Assembly: GCA_937907425.1 (NCBI GenBank)
Contig: CALCIE010000086.1
Span: 1-14,468, forward strand
Length of the DNA stretch: 14,468 bases
Direction: 5' to 3'
Source of the DNA: ZC4RG42 sp003242425
GTDB lineage: Bacteria > Pseudomonadota > Gammaproteobacteria > Burkholderiales > SG8-39
The notes under the pieces are model-generated. The model ran no database searches. It worked only from the letters and a program-made list of their open reading frames with translations, and was not told where the DNA came from. The position numbers and the translations under genes are program-made. Positions 1-7,098 of this stretch are shown here, piece after piece; the first letter of the stretch is position 1; each line of letters begins with the position of its first letter.

Positions 1-392
1 TCGACACCTACCGGGCCTCGGGCGCGGGCGGCCAGCACGTCAACAAGACCGACTCCGCTGTGCGCATCACGCACCTGCCCACCGGCATCGTGGTGCAATG
101 CCAGAACGACCGCTCGCAGCACCGCAACCGCGCCGAAGCGATGGCGATGCTGAAGGCGAAGCTGTACGAACTGGAACTGCGCAAGCGCCAGGCGGAGAAG
201 GAGAAGCTCGAGGACGCCAAGACCGATATCGGCTGGGGCCATCAGATCCGCTCTTACGTCCTCGACCAGTCGCGGATCAAGGACCTGCGCACCAACTACG
301 AGGTGGGCAACACCCAGGCCGTACTCGACGGCGATCTCGACGGATTCATCAGCGCAAGCCTGAAACAGGGCGTGGGAGCAACGGCATCGTGA
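1..392 (+). CDS. prfB: Peptide chain release factor 2, C-terminal part (5' end outside window)
   Basis: Release factor 2 recognises UGA and UAA stop codons in the ribosome and triggers peptide release. The first complete codon is at 3, and 129 residues are visible, roughly the last third of a protein usually near 365 residues. The catalytic GGQ loop lies at bases 27-35 within the context SGAGGQHVNKTDSAVR, typical of class I release factors. It is followed by the family's IVVQCQNDRSQHRNR segment and the helical C-terminus with KIEDLRTNYEVG-like text. The programmed frameshift site that controls many prfB genes would lie upstream and cannot be checked. The TGA stop overlaps the GTG start of lysS, an arrangement consistent with the frequent prfB-lysS operon. 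RF2 rather than RF1 is supported mainly by this neighbour and the C-terminal sequence. Confidence 0.96.
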   Translation, partial: DTYRASGAGGQHVNKTDSAVRITHLPTGIVVQCQNDRSQHRNRAEAMAMLKAKLYELELRKRQAEKEKLEDAKTDIGWGHQIRSYVLDQSRIKDLRTNYEVGNTQAVLDGDLDGFISASLKQGVGATAS

Positions 393-1921
393 GCGACAAC
401 AAAACCGCACCGGGCAAGGACGCGCCGCGCGAAGCGGCCGAGCACGACGAGAACCAGATCATCGCCGAACGGCGCGCCAAACTCGCCGCGCTGCGCGAGC
501 GCGGCAATCCCTTCCCCAACGATTTCCACCGCGAGCACCTGGCGGCCGATCTGCACACCGCCTACGGCGGCATGAGCAAGGAAGAGCTGGAAGCGCATCC
601 CATCCATGTCGCCATCGCCGGCCGCATGATGCTCAAGCGCGTGATGGGCAAGGCAAGCTTCGCCACGCTGCAGGACATGAGCGGGCGCATCCAGATCTAC
701 CTCAACAACGACGGCGTCGGCGCCGACGTGCACGAAGCCTTCAAGCACTGGGATCTGGGCGACATCCTCGGCGTGCAGGGCACGCTGTTCAAGACCCGCA
801 CCGGCGAGCTGACGGTCAACGCCTCCAGCGTGCGGCTGCTCACCAAATCGCTGCGACCGCTGCCGGAGAAGTTCCACGGCCTCACCGACCAGGAACAGAA
901 ATACCGCCAGCGCTACGTCGATCTCATCACCTCGGAGGAGACGCGCAAGACCTTCATCGTGCGCAGCCGCGTGGTGCAGGAGATCCGCAATTTCATGGTG
1001 AGCAAGGGTTTCCTCGAAGTCGAGACGCCCATGATGCAGCCCATCCCCGGCGGCGCCTCGGCGCGACCCTTCATCACCCACCACAATGCGCTCGACATGA
1101 CGCTCTACCTGCGCATCGCGCCGGAGCTCTATCTCAAGCGGCTGGTGGTGGGCGGCTTCGAGAAGGTGTTCGAGATCAACCGCAACTTCCGCAACGAAGG
1201 CATCTCGACGCGCCACAACCCCGAATTCACCATGATGGAGTTCTATGAGGCGTACCGCGATTACCGCTACCTCATGGACTTCACCGAGGAGCTGCTGCGC
1301 ACCGTGGCGCAGAAGGTGCTCGGCACCCTGCAGATTCCCTACGGCGAGCACGTGATCGATCTCTCGCAGCCCTTCCCGAGGCTCACCATCACGCAGGCAA
1401 TCCTCGAGCACCACAAGGAGTACAACGAGGTCGATCTGCACAACCGCGAGTGGCTGCTGAAAGAACTGAAGCGCCTCGGCGCCGAACCCAAGTCCGACGC
1501 CGGCCTGGGCGCGCTGCAGCTCGCGCTGTTCGAGGAGACGACCGAGACGGCGCTTATCCAGCCGACCTTCATCGTCGACTACCCGGCCGAGGTCTCGCCG
1601 CTCGCGCGCCGCAACGACAAGCATGCCGACGTCACCGACCGCTTCGAGCTCTACATCGCCGGCCGCGAAATGGCGAACGGCTTCTCCGAGCTGAACGACC
1701 CGGAAGACCAGGCCGCGCGCTTCGAGGAACAGGCCAAGGCCAAAGCCGCGGGCGACGAGGAGGCGATGTTCTACGACGCCGACTACATCCGCGCGCTGGA
1801 ATACGGCCTGCCGCCCACCGCGGGCGAAGGCATCGGCATCGACCGGCTGGTGATGCTGTTCACCAACAGCCCCTCGATCCGCGACGTCATCCTCTTCCCG
1901 CACATGCGGCCGGAGAGCTGA
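389..1921 (+). CDS. lysS: Lysine--tRNA ligase, class II
   Basis: This cytoplasmic enzyme charges tRNA-Lys with lysine using ATP. The reading frame is open further upstream, but GTG at 389 is the best start. It gives 510 residues, close to the usual 500-505, has GGGAG at 374-378 about 10 bases before it, and overlaps the prfB stop (GTGA). An N-terminal helix (about residues 20-45, ENQIIAERRAKLAALRERG) precedes the OB-fold anticodon-binding domain, which begins near residue 74 (VAIAGRMMLKRVMGKASF). The class II catalytic core follows: motif 1 around FLEVETPMMQPIPGGASARP, motif 2 from residue 267 (FRNEGISTRHNPEFTMMEFY) and motif 3 from residue 479 (GEGIGIDRLVMLFT). The sequence ends in the standard ILFPHMRPE. 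Nothing is missing. Co-transcription with prfB is inferred from the overlap. Confidence 0.98.
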   Translation: MSDNKTAPGKDAPREAAEHDENQIIAERRAKLAALRERGNPFPNDFHREHLAADLHTAYGGMSKEELEAHPIHVAIAGRMMLKRVMGKASFATLQDMSGRIQIYLNNDGVGADVHEAFKHWDLGDILGVQGTLFKTRTGELTVNASSVRLLTKSLRPLPEKFHGLTDQEQKYRQRYVDLITSEETRKTFIVRSRVVQEIRNFMVSKGFLEVETPMMQPIPGGASARPFITHHNALDMTLYLRIAPELYLKRLVVGGFEKVFEINRNFRNEGISTRHNPEFTMMEFYEAYRDYRYLMDFTEELLRTVAQKVLGTLQIPYGEHVIDLSQPFPRLTITQAILEHHKEYNEVDLHNREWLLKELKRLGAEPKSDAGLGALQLALFEETTETALIQPTFIVDYPAEVSPLARRNDKHADVTDRFELYIAGREMANGFSELNDPEDQAARFEEQAKAKAAGDEEAMFYDADYIRALEYGLPPTAGEGIGIDRLVMLFTNSPSIRDVILFPHMRPES

Positions 1922-1930
1922 ACGAGTACG

Positions 1931-1950
1931 GACACGCCGTCCGGCGTGTC
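1931..1950 (+). terminator. Hairpin just after lysS, possible terminator
   Basis: GACACGCC at 1931-1938 pairs perfectly with GGCGTGTC at 1943-1950 around a GTCC loop, 10 bases past the lysS stop. No run of T follows, so it is not a textbook intrinsic terminator. It may instead protect the 3' end or assist Rho-dependent ending. The position is the main argument for a role in ending the prfB-lysS transcript. Confidence 0.45.
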
Positions 1951-1968
1951 TATCCCGAAACGCCTTTA

Positions 1969-1985
1969 GCGGCTAAAATAGCCGC
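1969..1985. promoter_or_regulatory. Perfect inverted repeat around a TAAAAT box, promoter or operator candidate
   Basis: GCGGCTA at 1969-1975 and TAGCCGC at 1979-1985 form a perfect 7-base inverted repeat separated by AAA. It contains TAAAAT (1974-1979), which resembles a -10 box in an otherwise GC-rich gap. I see no good -35 element 16-18 bases upstream. It could be a promoter, a promoter overlapped by an operator, or simply a hairpin. The only downstream gene in the same direction is the imelysin operon starting at 2201. Confidence 0.3.
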
Positions 1986-2050
1986 GCCATCCAGCCGGGC
2001 CGGCCGTCGCCCGCCCGCAGGTGGCGTTCGAGAATGAGCGAGGAAAGGAG

Positions 2051-2071
2051 CACCCGGACCCGCGCCGGGTG
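2051..2071 (+). other. GC-rich stem-loop in the leader before the imelysin operon
   Basis: CACCCGG (2051-2057) pairs with CCGGGTG (2065-2071) around a 7-base loop, and TTTCGCC follows. The short T run makes it a weak terminator or attenuator candidate. It lies 130 bases before the first imelysin gene. If transcription starts near 1980, the stem-loop would be inside the 5' leader. No function can be assigned from sequence alone. Confidence 0.35.
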
Positions 2072-2132
2072 TTTCGCCTCACTTGTCGCAGCCGCCGCCA
2101 GACGTCAAGTCTCCGCTCTGTTCTCTTCGTAG

Positions 2133-2169
2133 CCGTACAGGCCGCCTTGCGCGGCCCCGAACCGTACAG
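2133..2169. repeat. CCGTACAG direct repeats flanking a hairpin
   Basis: The octamer CCGTACAG occurs at 2133-2140 and again at 2162-2169, 29 bases apart start to start. Between them GGCCGC (2140-2145) pairs with GCGGCC (2151-2156) over a 5-base loop. The block ends 31 bases before the start codon of the first imelysin gene, a plausible place for a regulator site or a leader structure. I do not recognise it as a Fur box or any other named operator. Confidence 0.3.
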
Positions 2170-2200
2170 ATACGAACACCAAACAGGGAGACCGCAGACG

Positions 2201-3346
2201 ATGGTCCGTAAGCTCCTCATTGCCCTGCTCGCCGTCGCGAGCATCGGTACCGCGCACGCCCAGAAGGTCGTGACGACGGAAGCGGTACTCACGCACTATG
2301 GCGCGCTGGTACACGCCAACTACGAAGACAGCCTCGCCGCCGCGAAGAAGCTGCAGCAGGCCGTGCACGCCTTCGTCGCCGCGCCGAGCGAAGCCGGCCT
2401 GGAGGCCGCGCGCAAAGCCTGGCTGGAGGCGCGCGAGTGGTACGGCCAGACCGAGGCCTTCCGTTTCTACGGCGGTCCCATCGACGGCGAGGACGGCCCC
2501 GAGGGCCGCATCAACGCCTGGCCGATGGACGAGGCCTACGTGGACTTCGTGGACGGCCAGCCCGACGCGGGCTTCATCAACGACCGCTCGGTGCCGATCG
2601 ACCGCGACACCCTGATCGGTCTGAACGAGAAGGACGGTGAAGAAAACATCTCCACCGGCTGGCACGCCATCGAATTCATGCTCTGGGGTCAGGATCGCTA
2701 CGCCGACAGCGCCGGCCGCCGCGCCTACACCGATTTCGTGGACGGCAAGGCGCCCAACGCCGACCGCCGGCGCGAGTATCTGAAAGTCATCACCGATCTG
2801 CTGGTGGACGATCTCGCCGGTCTGACGGAAGCCTGGGCCCCCAACGCCAGGAACTATCGCGCCCGCTTCGTGAAGGACGAGGCGGGTATCGGCAAAATGC
2901 TCTCCGGCATCGGCGTGCTCACCCGCGGCGAGCTCGCCGGCGAACGCATCGAAGTGGCGCTCGACTCCCAGAGCCAGGAGGACGAACACTCCTGCTTCTC
3001 CGACAACACCCACCGCGATATCGTCGCCAACGCGCTCGGCATCCGCAACGTCTGGCGCGGCGAATACCGCCGCCTCGACGGCAGCGTGCTGAAGGGCCCG
3101 AGCCTGCGCGACCTGGTCGCGGCGAAGAACAAAGCCGTCGCGGAAAAAGTGGACCGCCTGACGGACGCCACCGTGAAAGCCGCCGAAGAGATCCCCGCGC
3201 CCTTCGACCAGGCCGTGCTGATCGACAACTCCGGCCGCAAGAAAATCGAAGCGATGGTGCAACTGCTCAAGGAACAGGCCGTCGCGCTCGTCGAAGCGGC
3301 GCAGGTGCTCGGCATCAAGCGGCTCAACACTTCGCTCCCCGAGTGA
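2201..3346 (+). CDS. Imelysin (peptidase M75 family) protein, iron-associated, exported
   Basis: This 381-residue protein belongs to the imelysin/IrpA/IcmP family of periplasmic or outer-membrane proteins linked to iron uptake. Some members were first described as metallopeptidases, but enzymatic activity in the family is uncertain. The ATG at 2201 follows CAGGGAG at 2184-2190. It opens a clean signal peptide (MVRKLLIALLAVASIGTAHA, cleavage expected after residue 20). The frame is open upstream, but that extension lacks a signal peptide. The family GxHxxE motif is intact as G153-W-H155-A-I-E158 and is followed by FMLWGQD. A second family block, EDEHSCFSDNTHRD, lies near residues 265-280. There is no lipobox cysteine, so it is probably soluble in the periplasm. 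It is first in a four-gene operon and its TGA overlaps the next ATG (TGATG). It resembles icmP/PA4370 of Pseudomonas by motif and context. Confidence 0.92.
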   Translation: MVRKLLIALLAVASIGTAHAQKVVTTEAVLTHYGALVHANYEDSLAAAKKLQQAVHAFVAAPSEAGLEAARKAWLEAREWYGQTEAFRFYGGPIDGEDGPEGRINAWPMDEAYVDFVDGQPDAGFINDRSVPIDRDTLIGLNEKDGEENISTGWHAIEFMLWGQDRYADSAGRRAYTDFVDGKAPNADRRREYLKVITDLLVDDLAGLTEAWAPNARNYRARFVKDEAGIGKMLSGIGVLTRGELAGERIEVALDSQSQEDEHSCFSDNTHRDIVANALGIRNVWRGEYRRLDGSVLKGPSLRDLVAAKNKAVAEKVDRLTDATVKAAEEIPAPFDQAVLIDNSGRKKIEAMVQLLKEQAVALVEAAQVLGIKRLNTSLPE

Positions 3347-4788
3347 TGAAGACCGCGTTCAAGCTCGCCGCGCTGGCGCTGCTCGCCGGCGGCGCCGCGT
3401 TGGCGCTTGGCAAATCGGGCCAGCTCGCCGAATACGAACCGGGCGAGGAACTGGCAGGCGGCCGGACTACCGTCAGCGACGACGGCCGCAACGCCTTCTC
3501 CTACCCGGCCGCCAACCTCTCGGTGGACCGGCAGACGTCCTTTTTCATCGGCAATTCCTTCTTCAAGAAGAACTGGGTGGAGGCGCCTTCCTCCACCACC
3601 GGCCGCGACGGCCTCGGCCCGCATTTCATCGCCCGGTCCTGCGCCGGCTGCCACGCGCTCGACGGGCGCGGCGCGCCGCCCGCCTTCAAGGACGGCGTGC
3701 AGACCGGACAGCCGGTCGGCCTGCTGCTGCGGCTGTCCATTCCCGGCGACGGCGGCAAAGCCGGCGTGGTGCCCGAGCCGACCTACGGCACGCAGATCAA
3801 CAACTTCGCCGTCAAGGGCGTGAAGCCCGAAGGCAAGATCCGCATCCGCTATCGCGAGATCCACGGGCAGTTCGCCGACGGCACGCCCTACAGCCTGCGC
3901 GCGCCCGAATACGAGATCACCGATCTCGGCTACGGTCCGCTGCATCCGCAGACGCTGATCTCGCCGCGCGTCGCGCCGCAGGTCATCGGCCTGGGGCTGC
4001 TCGAAGCGATCAGGGAAGAAGACATCCTCGCCAACGCCGAGCGGCAGGCGAAGGAAGGCAAAGGCATCTCTGGCCGGCCGAACCGCGTGTGGGACGAAGC
4101 CCGCAAGGCGTGGGTCATCGGCCGCTTCGGCTGGAAAGCCAACGCCGGCAGTGTCGCGCACCAGACTGCGGCCGCCTTCAACGGCGACATCGGCATCACC
4201 TCCGTACTGTTCCCGGTCGAGGAATGCACGCCCGCGCAAAAGGATTGCCTGGAACGCATCGCGCAGGAAGCGCAATGGCGCAGGCAGCGCAACGAGAAGA
4301 CGGTGGACGTGGACGACCACACCCTCGAACGCACGATCTTCTACACCCGCACGCTGGCGGTGCCGGAGCGGCGCAACGCCAAAGACCCGCAGGTGCTGCG
4401 CGGCAAGCGCATCTTCCACGACGCCGGCTGCGCGAGCTGCCACACGCCCAGGTACGTGACGGGCGAGCTGCCCGGCTTCCCCGAGCTGTCGAATCAGACC
4501 ATCTATCCCTACACCGATCTGCTGCTGCACGACATGGGCGAGGGGCTGGCCGACAACCGCCCGGACTTCGAGGCCACGGGACGCGAATGGCGCACGCCGC
4601 CGCTGTGGGGCCTGGGCCTCATCCCCACCGTGAACGGCCACAGCGCGCTGCTGCACGACGGCCGCGCGCGCAACATCATGGAAGCGGTGCTCTGGCACGG
4701 CGGCGAAGCGGAAGGCGCGAAACAGCACGTGCTGAAACTCGACAAGGCCGACCGCGAAGCGCTGGTCCGGTTCCTGGAGTCGCTATGA
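3346..4788 (+). CDS. Di-haem c-type cytochrome, DUF1111/COG3488 (MauG-like) oxidoreductase
   Basis: This 480-residue exported cytochrome has two CxxCH haem-attachment sites: C99-A-G-C102-H103 (context FIARSCAGCHALDGRG) and C362-A-S-C365-H366 (context DAGCASCHTPRY). An N-terminal hydrophobic stretch (MKTAFKLAALALLAGGAALA) directs it to the periplasm, where haem c is attached. The C-terminal half carries blocks typical of the MauG and cytochrome c peroxidase relatives: HDMGEGLADNRP, WRTPPLWGLGL, and LLHDGRARNIMEAVLWHGGEA. The ATG at 3346 shares one base with the preceding stop; an in-frame GTG at 3343 is an alternative start that adds one residue. No strong ribosome site precedes it, so translation is probably coupled to the imelysin gene. 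The electron partner and substrate are unknown. Its constant company with imelysins suggests a redox step on iron or an iron carrier, which is inference. Confidence 0.92.
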   Translation: MKTAFKLAALALLAGGAALALGKSGQLAEYEPGEELAGGRTTVSDDGRNAFSYPAANLSVDRQTSFFIGNSFFKKNWVEAPSSTTGRDGLGPHFIARSCAGCHALDGRGAPPAFKDGVQTGQPVGLLLRLSIPGDGGKAGVVPEPTYGTQINNFAVKGVKPEGKIRIRYREIHGQFADGTPYSLRAPEYEITDLGYGPLHPQTLISPRVAPQVIGLGLLEAIREEDILANAERQAKEGKGISGRPNRVWDEARKAWVIGRFGWKANAGSVAHQTAAAFNGDIGITSVLFPVEECTPAQKDCLERIAQEAQWRRQRNEKTVDVDDHTLERTIFYTRTLAVPERRNAKDPQVLRGKRIFHDAGCASCHTPRYVTGELPGFPELSNQTIYPYTDLLLHDMGEGLADNRPDFEATGREWRTPPLWGLGLIPTVNGHSALLHDGRARNIMEAVLWHGGEAEGAKQHVLKLDKADREALVRFLESL

Positions 4789-5822
4789 GATTAGCCCGCC
4801 TGCGTGCGCTCTTCCTCGCCGCATTGATTGCGCTGCCCGGCGCGGCGCACGCCCAAGAAGCCGCGCCGATCGTCGCGCCCTCGCAATGGATGCGGCATCT
4901 CGCCGAAGACGTGCTCGCGCCCGGCTACCGCGCGCTGCGCGGCGAAACGGAAAAGCTCGCCAACGCGCTCGATGCGCTTTGCGAACAGCCTGGCGCCGCG
5001 GCGCGCGAAGCGGCGCAAACACAATGGAAAGCTGCAGCCCTTGCGTTGCGCCGACTCTCGCCTCTGCCTTACGGCCCGGCGCTGGAACAGCGCACCTTGC
5101 GCAAGATCGACTTCTGGCCCACGCGCACCGCGCAGATCGAAGCGAGCATCAGGAAAGCGCCGCGCGATCTCGAAGCGCTGCGCCGCATCGGCTTCAGCGC
5201 TCAAGGGCTGCCGGCGATCGAATACCTGCTCTTCGATCCCAAACGCAAGGCGCTGGAAGAGGACGACGCCGCCTGCCGCTACGCGGCGCTCGTCGCGCAT
5301 CAGGCCGTCGCGGAAGTCGCCGCGATCGACGGCAAATGGGCCGAGTGGCCGGGCGCGGACGCGGAAGAACGTACCGAGGCGGAACAACGCCTGCTCGCCG
5401 ACGGCTTGAACGTCCTCATCGGCAGCACCGAAGCGCTGCGGCTCAAGTATCTGGAGAAACCCGCGAACAGCAGCTCGCCGCAACCCGATTTCGACGCGTG
5501 GCGCAGCGGCGCCACCGGCGCGCACCTGCGCGCCTATTTCCAGGGTCTGCGCGCGGGTTTGCAAGGCGGCCAATCCGGCGTCGGCTTGACCGCCTATCTG
5601 CGCGGCCGCGGTCTGCTGACGCTTGCCGAACAACTGGACGCGCGCATCGAACAGACGCAGCACGCCATCGACGCACTGCCGGAGCAGTTCCGCACCGATG
5701 CGGACAGGAACGCCGCCCGCGCCGCCGCGCGCGAACTGGCGAAACTGCATGCGCTGCTGGCGGAGGACATCGCCGCCGCCATCAAGGTCACGGTCGGCTT
5801 CGGAGAAAGCGATGGCGATTGA
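4785..5822 (+). CDS. Second imelysin-family protein with altered GxHxxE motif
   Basis: This exported 345-residue protein has a signal peptide (MRLARLRALFLAALIALPGA, then AHAQ, cleavage near residue 23). The ATG at 4785 overlaps the previous stop as ATGA and is preceded by GGAG at 4776-4779, so the start is firm. It follows the imelysin pattern of helices and has family-type text such as KIDFWPTR and GLPAIEYLLFD. At the family motif position it reads G141-L-P143-A-I-E146: the glycine and glutamate remain but proline replaces the histidine. Any metal site built on that histidine should be missing or changed. This is the usual position of the second, divergent imelysin in such operons (compare PA4372). 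It may act as a partner or scaffold for the first imelysin or the cytochrome; no direct evidence is visible. Its 3' end overlaps the next gene by 11 bases. Confidence 0.87.
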   Translation: MRLARLRALFLAALIALPGAAHAQEAAPIVAPSQWMRHLAEDVLAPGYRALRGETEKLANALDALCEQPGAAAREAAQTQWKAAALALRRLSPLPYGPALEQRTLRKIDFWPTRTAQIEASIRKAPRDLEALRRIGFSAQGLPAIEYLLFDPKRKALEEDDAACRYAALVAHQAVAEVAAIDGKWAEWPGADAEERTEAEQRLLADGLNVLIGSTEALRLKYLEKPANSSSPQPDFDAWRSGATGAHLRAYFQGLRAGLQGGQSGVGLTAYLRGRGLLTLAEQLDARIEQTQHAIDALPEQFRTDADRNAARAAARELAKLHALLAEDIAAAIKVTVGFGESDGD

Positions 5823-6945
5823 CCATCAACGGCGCGCGTTGCTATGCGCCCTGCCGGGCGCTGCGGCGTTCGCGCTCTTGCCCGGTCTAGCCCGCGCGGC
5901 CGTTCCTGGCGAAACGCAGTACGAAGTGCTCACCTGCTGGAGCGACGACCCGCTCCGGCCGCGCGCCTTCCACGCCGGTCTGCTGAGCGCTCCGCAACGC
6001 GCCCTCAGCCTGCCCGCGCGCGGCCATGCGGTGCAATGGCATCCGCGCAATCGTACGAGCGCTTTCGTGGCGGCGCGCCGCCCCGGCAGCTTCCTCGTGC
6101 ACTGGCGCATCGCCGACGGCGAAGTGCTGGCACGGTTCGATGCGGAGGACGATCTCTACTTCGAGGGTCACATTGCCTTCGACGCGGGCGGCAAACGGCT
6201 CTTCGCCACCGAAACCGATGCCTTTACCGGCGAAGGCCGGATCGGCGTGTACGACGCCGACACCCTGGAACGCATCGACGCGTGGCCCACCCATGGCATC
6301 GGCCCGCACGAAGTCACGCTGCTCAGCAACGGCCTGCTCGCCGTCGCCAACGGCGGCATCCTGACGCTGCCCGAAACGGGCCGCGTCAAACGCAACCTCG
6401 ACACCATGGACCCGTCGCTCGTGCTGCTCGACCCACGCGACGGCACGCTGCTGGAGCAGCACCGCCTGCCCGATCACCGCATGAGCATCCGCCACATCGC
6501 CCAGGCGGACGACGGCACCATCGGCGTGGCATTGCAGAACGAAGGGGAAGAACGCCTACCGCTCTTCGCCTTCCTCAAAAACGGCCGGCTGCACTACGGC
6601 GAAGCGGACAAGGATGTGCTGAACAGATGCGGCACCTACGCGGGCGACATCGCCGCACTCGGCGACCACTTCGCCGTGAGCTGCACGCTGGGCGGCGTCA
6701 CCGCCATCTGGAACAGCCGCGGCAAGGCTATCGCCCAAGCCCCGACGCCGCGTGTCTGTGCGCTTGCTCCGATGAAGGGTGGATGGTTCGCCAGCGCCGA
6801 CGTAGGGACGTCCTGGTGTATCAGCATGAATGGGAAGATACGCAACACGTCACGGCATGACATAGCATGGGACAATCATGCGATCATGGTACCCGTCACG
6901 GACACCATGCCATCAAAACGTGTAGCACCTAACTTGAAACACTGA
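5812..6945 (+). CDS. DUF1513 family exported protein, last gene of the imelysin operon
   Basis: This 377-residue protein of unknown activity is matched to DUF1513 by its position after two imelysins and a DUF1111 cytochrome, and by text such as GHIAFDAGGKRLFATETD, GRIGVYDADTLERI and THGIGPHEV. Such repeats suggest a beta-propeller fold similar to quinoprotein or YVTN-type domains. The ATG at 5812 has GGAGAAA at 5802-5808 and overlaps the previous gene by 11 bases. The start MAIDHQRRALLCALPGAAAF has an arginine pair followed by a hydrophobic run, so Tat export is possible; Sec cannot be excluded. From about 6750 codon use shifts to AT-rich and rare codons (ATA, GTA, TCA, TTG). After W353-D-N-H356 there is a 21-residue tail that I do not recognise as part of the family. 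The tail may be a replaced 3' end. No terminator is obvious after the stop. Confidence 0.85.
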   Translation: MAIDHQRRALLCALPGAAAFALLPGLARAAVPGETQYEVLTCWSDDPLRPRAFHAGLLSAPQRALSLPARGHAVQWHPRNRTSAFVAARRPGSFLVHWRIADGEVLARFDAEDDLYFEGHIAFDAGGKRLFATETDAFTGEGRIGVYDADTLERIDAWPTHGIGPHEVTLLSNGLLAVANGGILTLPETGRVKRNLDTMDPSLVLLDPRDGTLLEQHRLPDHRMSIRHIAQADDGTIGVALQNEGEERLPLFAFLKNGRLHYGEADKDVLNRCGTYAGDIAALGDHFAVSCTLGGVTAIWNSRGKAIAQAPTPRVCALAPMKGGWFASADVGTSWCISMNGKIRNTSRHDIAWDNHAIMVPVTDTMPSKRVAPNLKH

Positions 6946-7098
6946 AGCTCCCCATCAGACCTGAAAAGAAATTTCTAGGACCGACACGAAGTGCGTCGTG
7001 AGTGTGATCTTACCTGCTTAGCAGCACCGAGTTATAAACTGAACTGCACGAAGTTGCACTCAGTCATCTGCCCAGCCCACAGGGATTCATCCAATCCG

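Noticed and set aside
296..1903. 535-codon open frame on the minus strand opposite lysS
   Set aside because: lysS is certain from its motifs. The antisense frame is a side effect of high GC codon use and its translation is low-complexity, rich in H, V, A, E and R.
2034..2132. 32-codon frame in the leader of the imelysin operon, possible leader peptide
   Set aside because: No good ribosome site, arginine/alanine-rich content typical of random GC-rich DNA, and it overlaps the stem-loop at 2051-2071.
2854..4728. 624-codon minus-strand frame opposite the first imelysin and the cytochrome
   Set aside because: It crosses two well-supported genes and has no recognisable domain; it is a GC-driven shadow. 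The same holds for 2105-3262 on the minus strand.
6946..7098. Repeated CACGAAGT words (6985 and near 7048) and short inverted repeats between the convergent genes
   Set aside because: Stems are 5 bases or fewer and the similarity between the repeats is short. This is not enough for a terminator, attachment site or insertion-element end.
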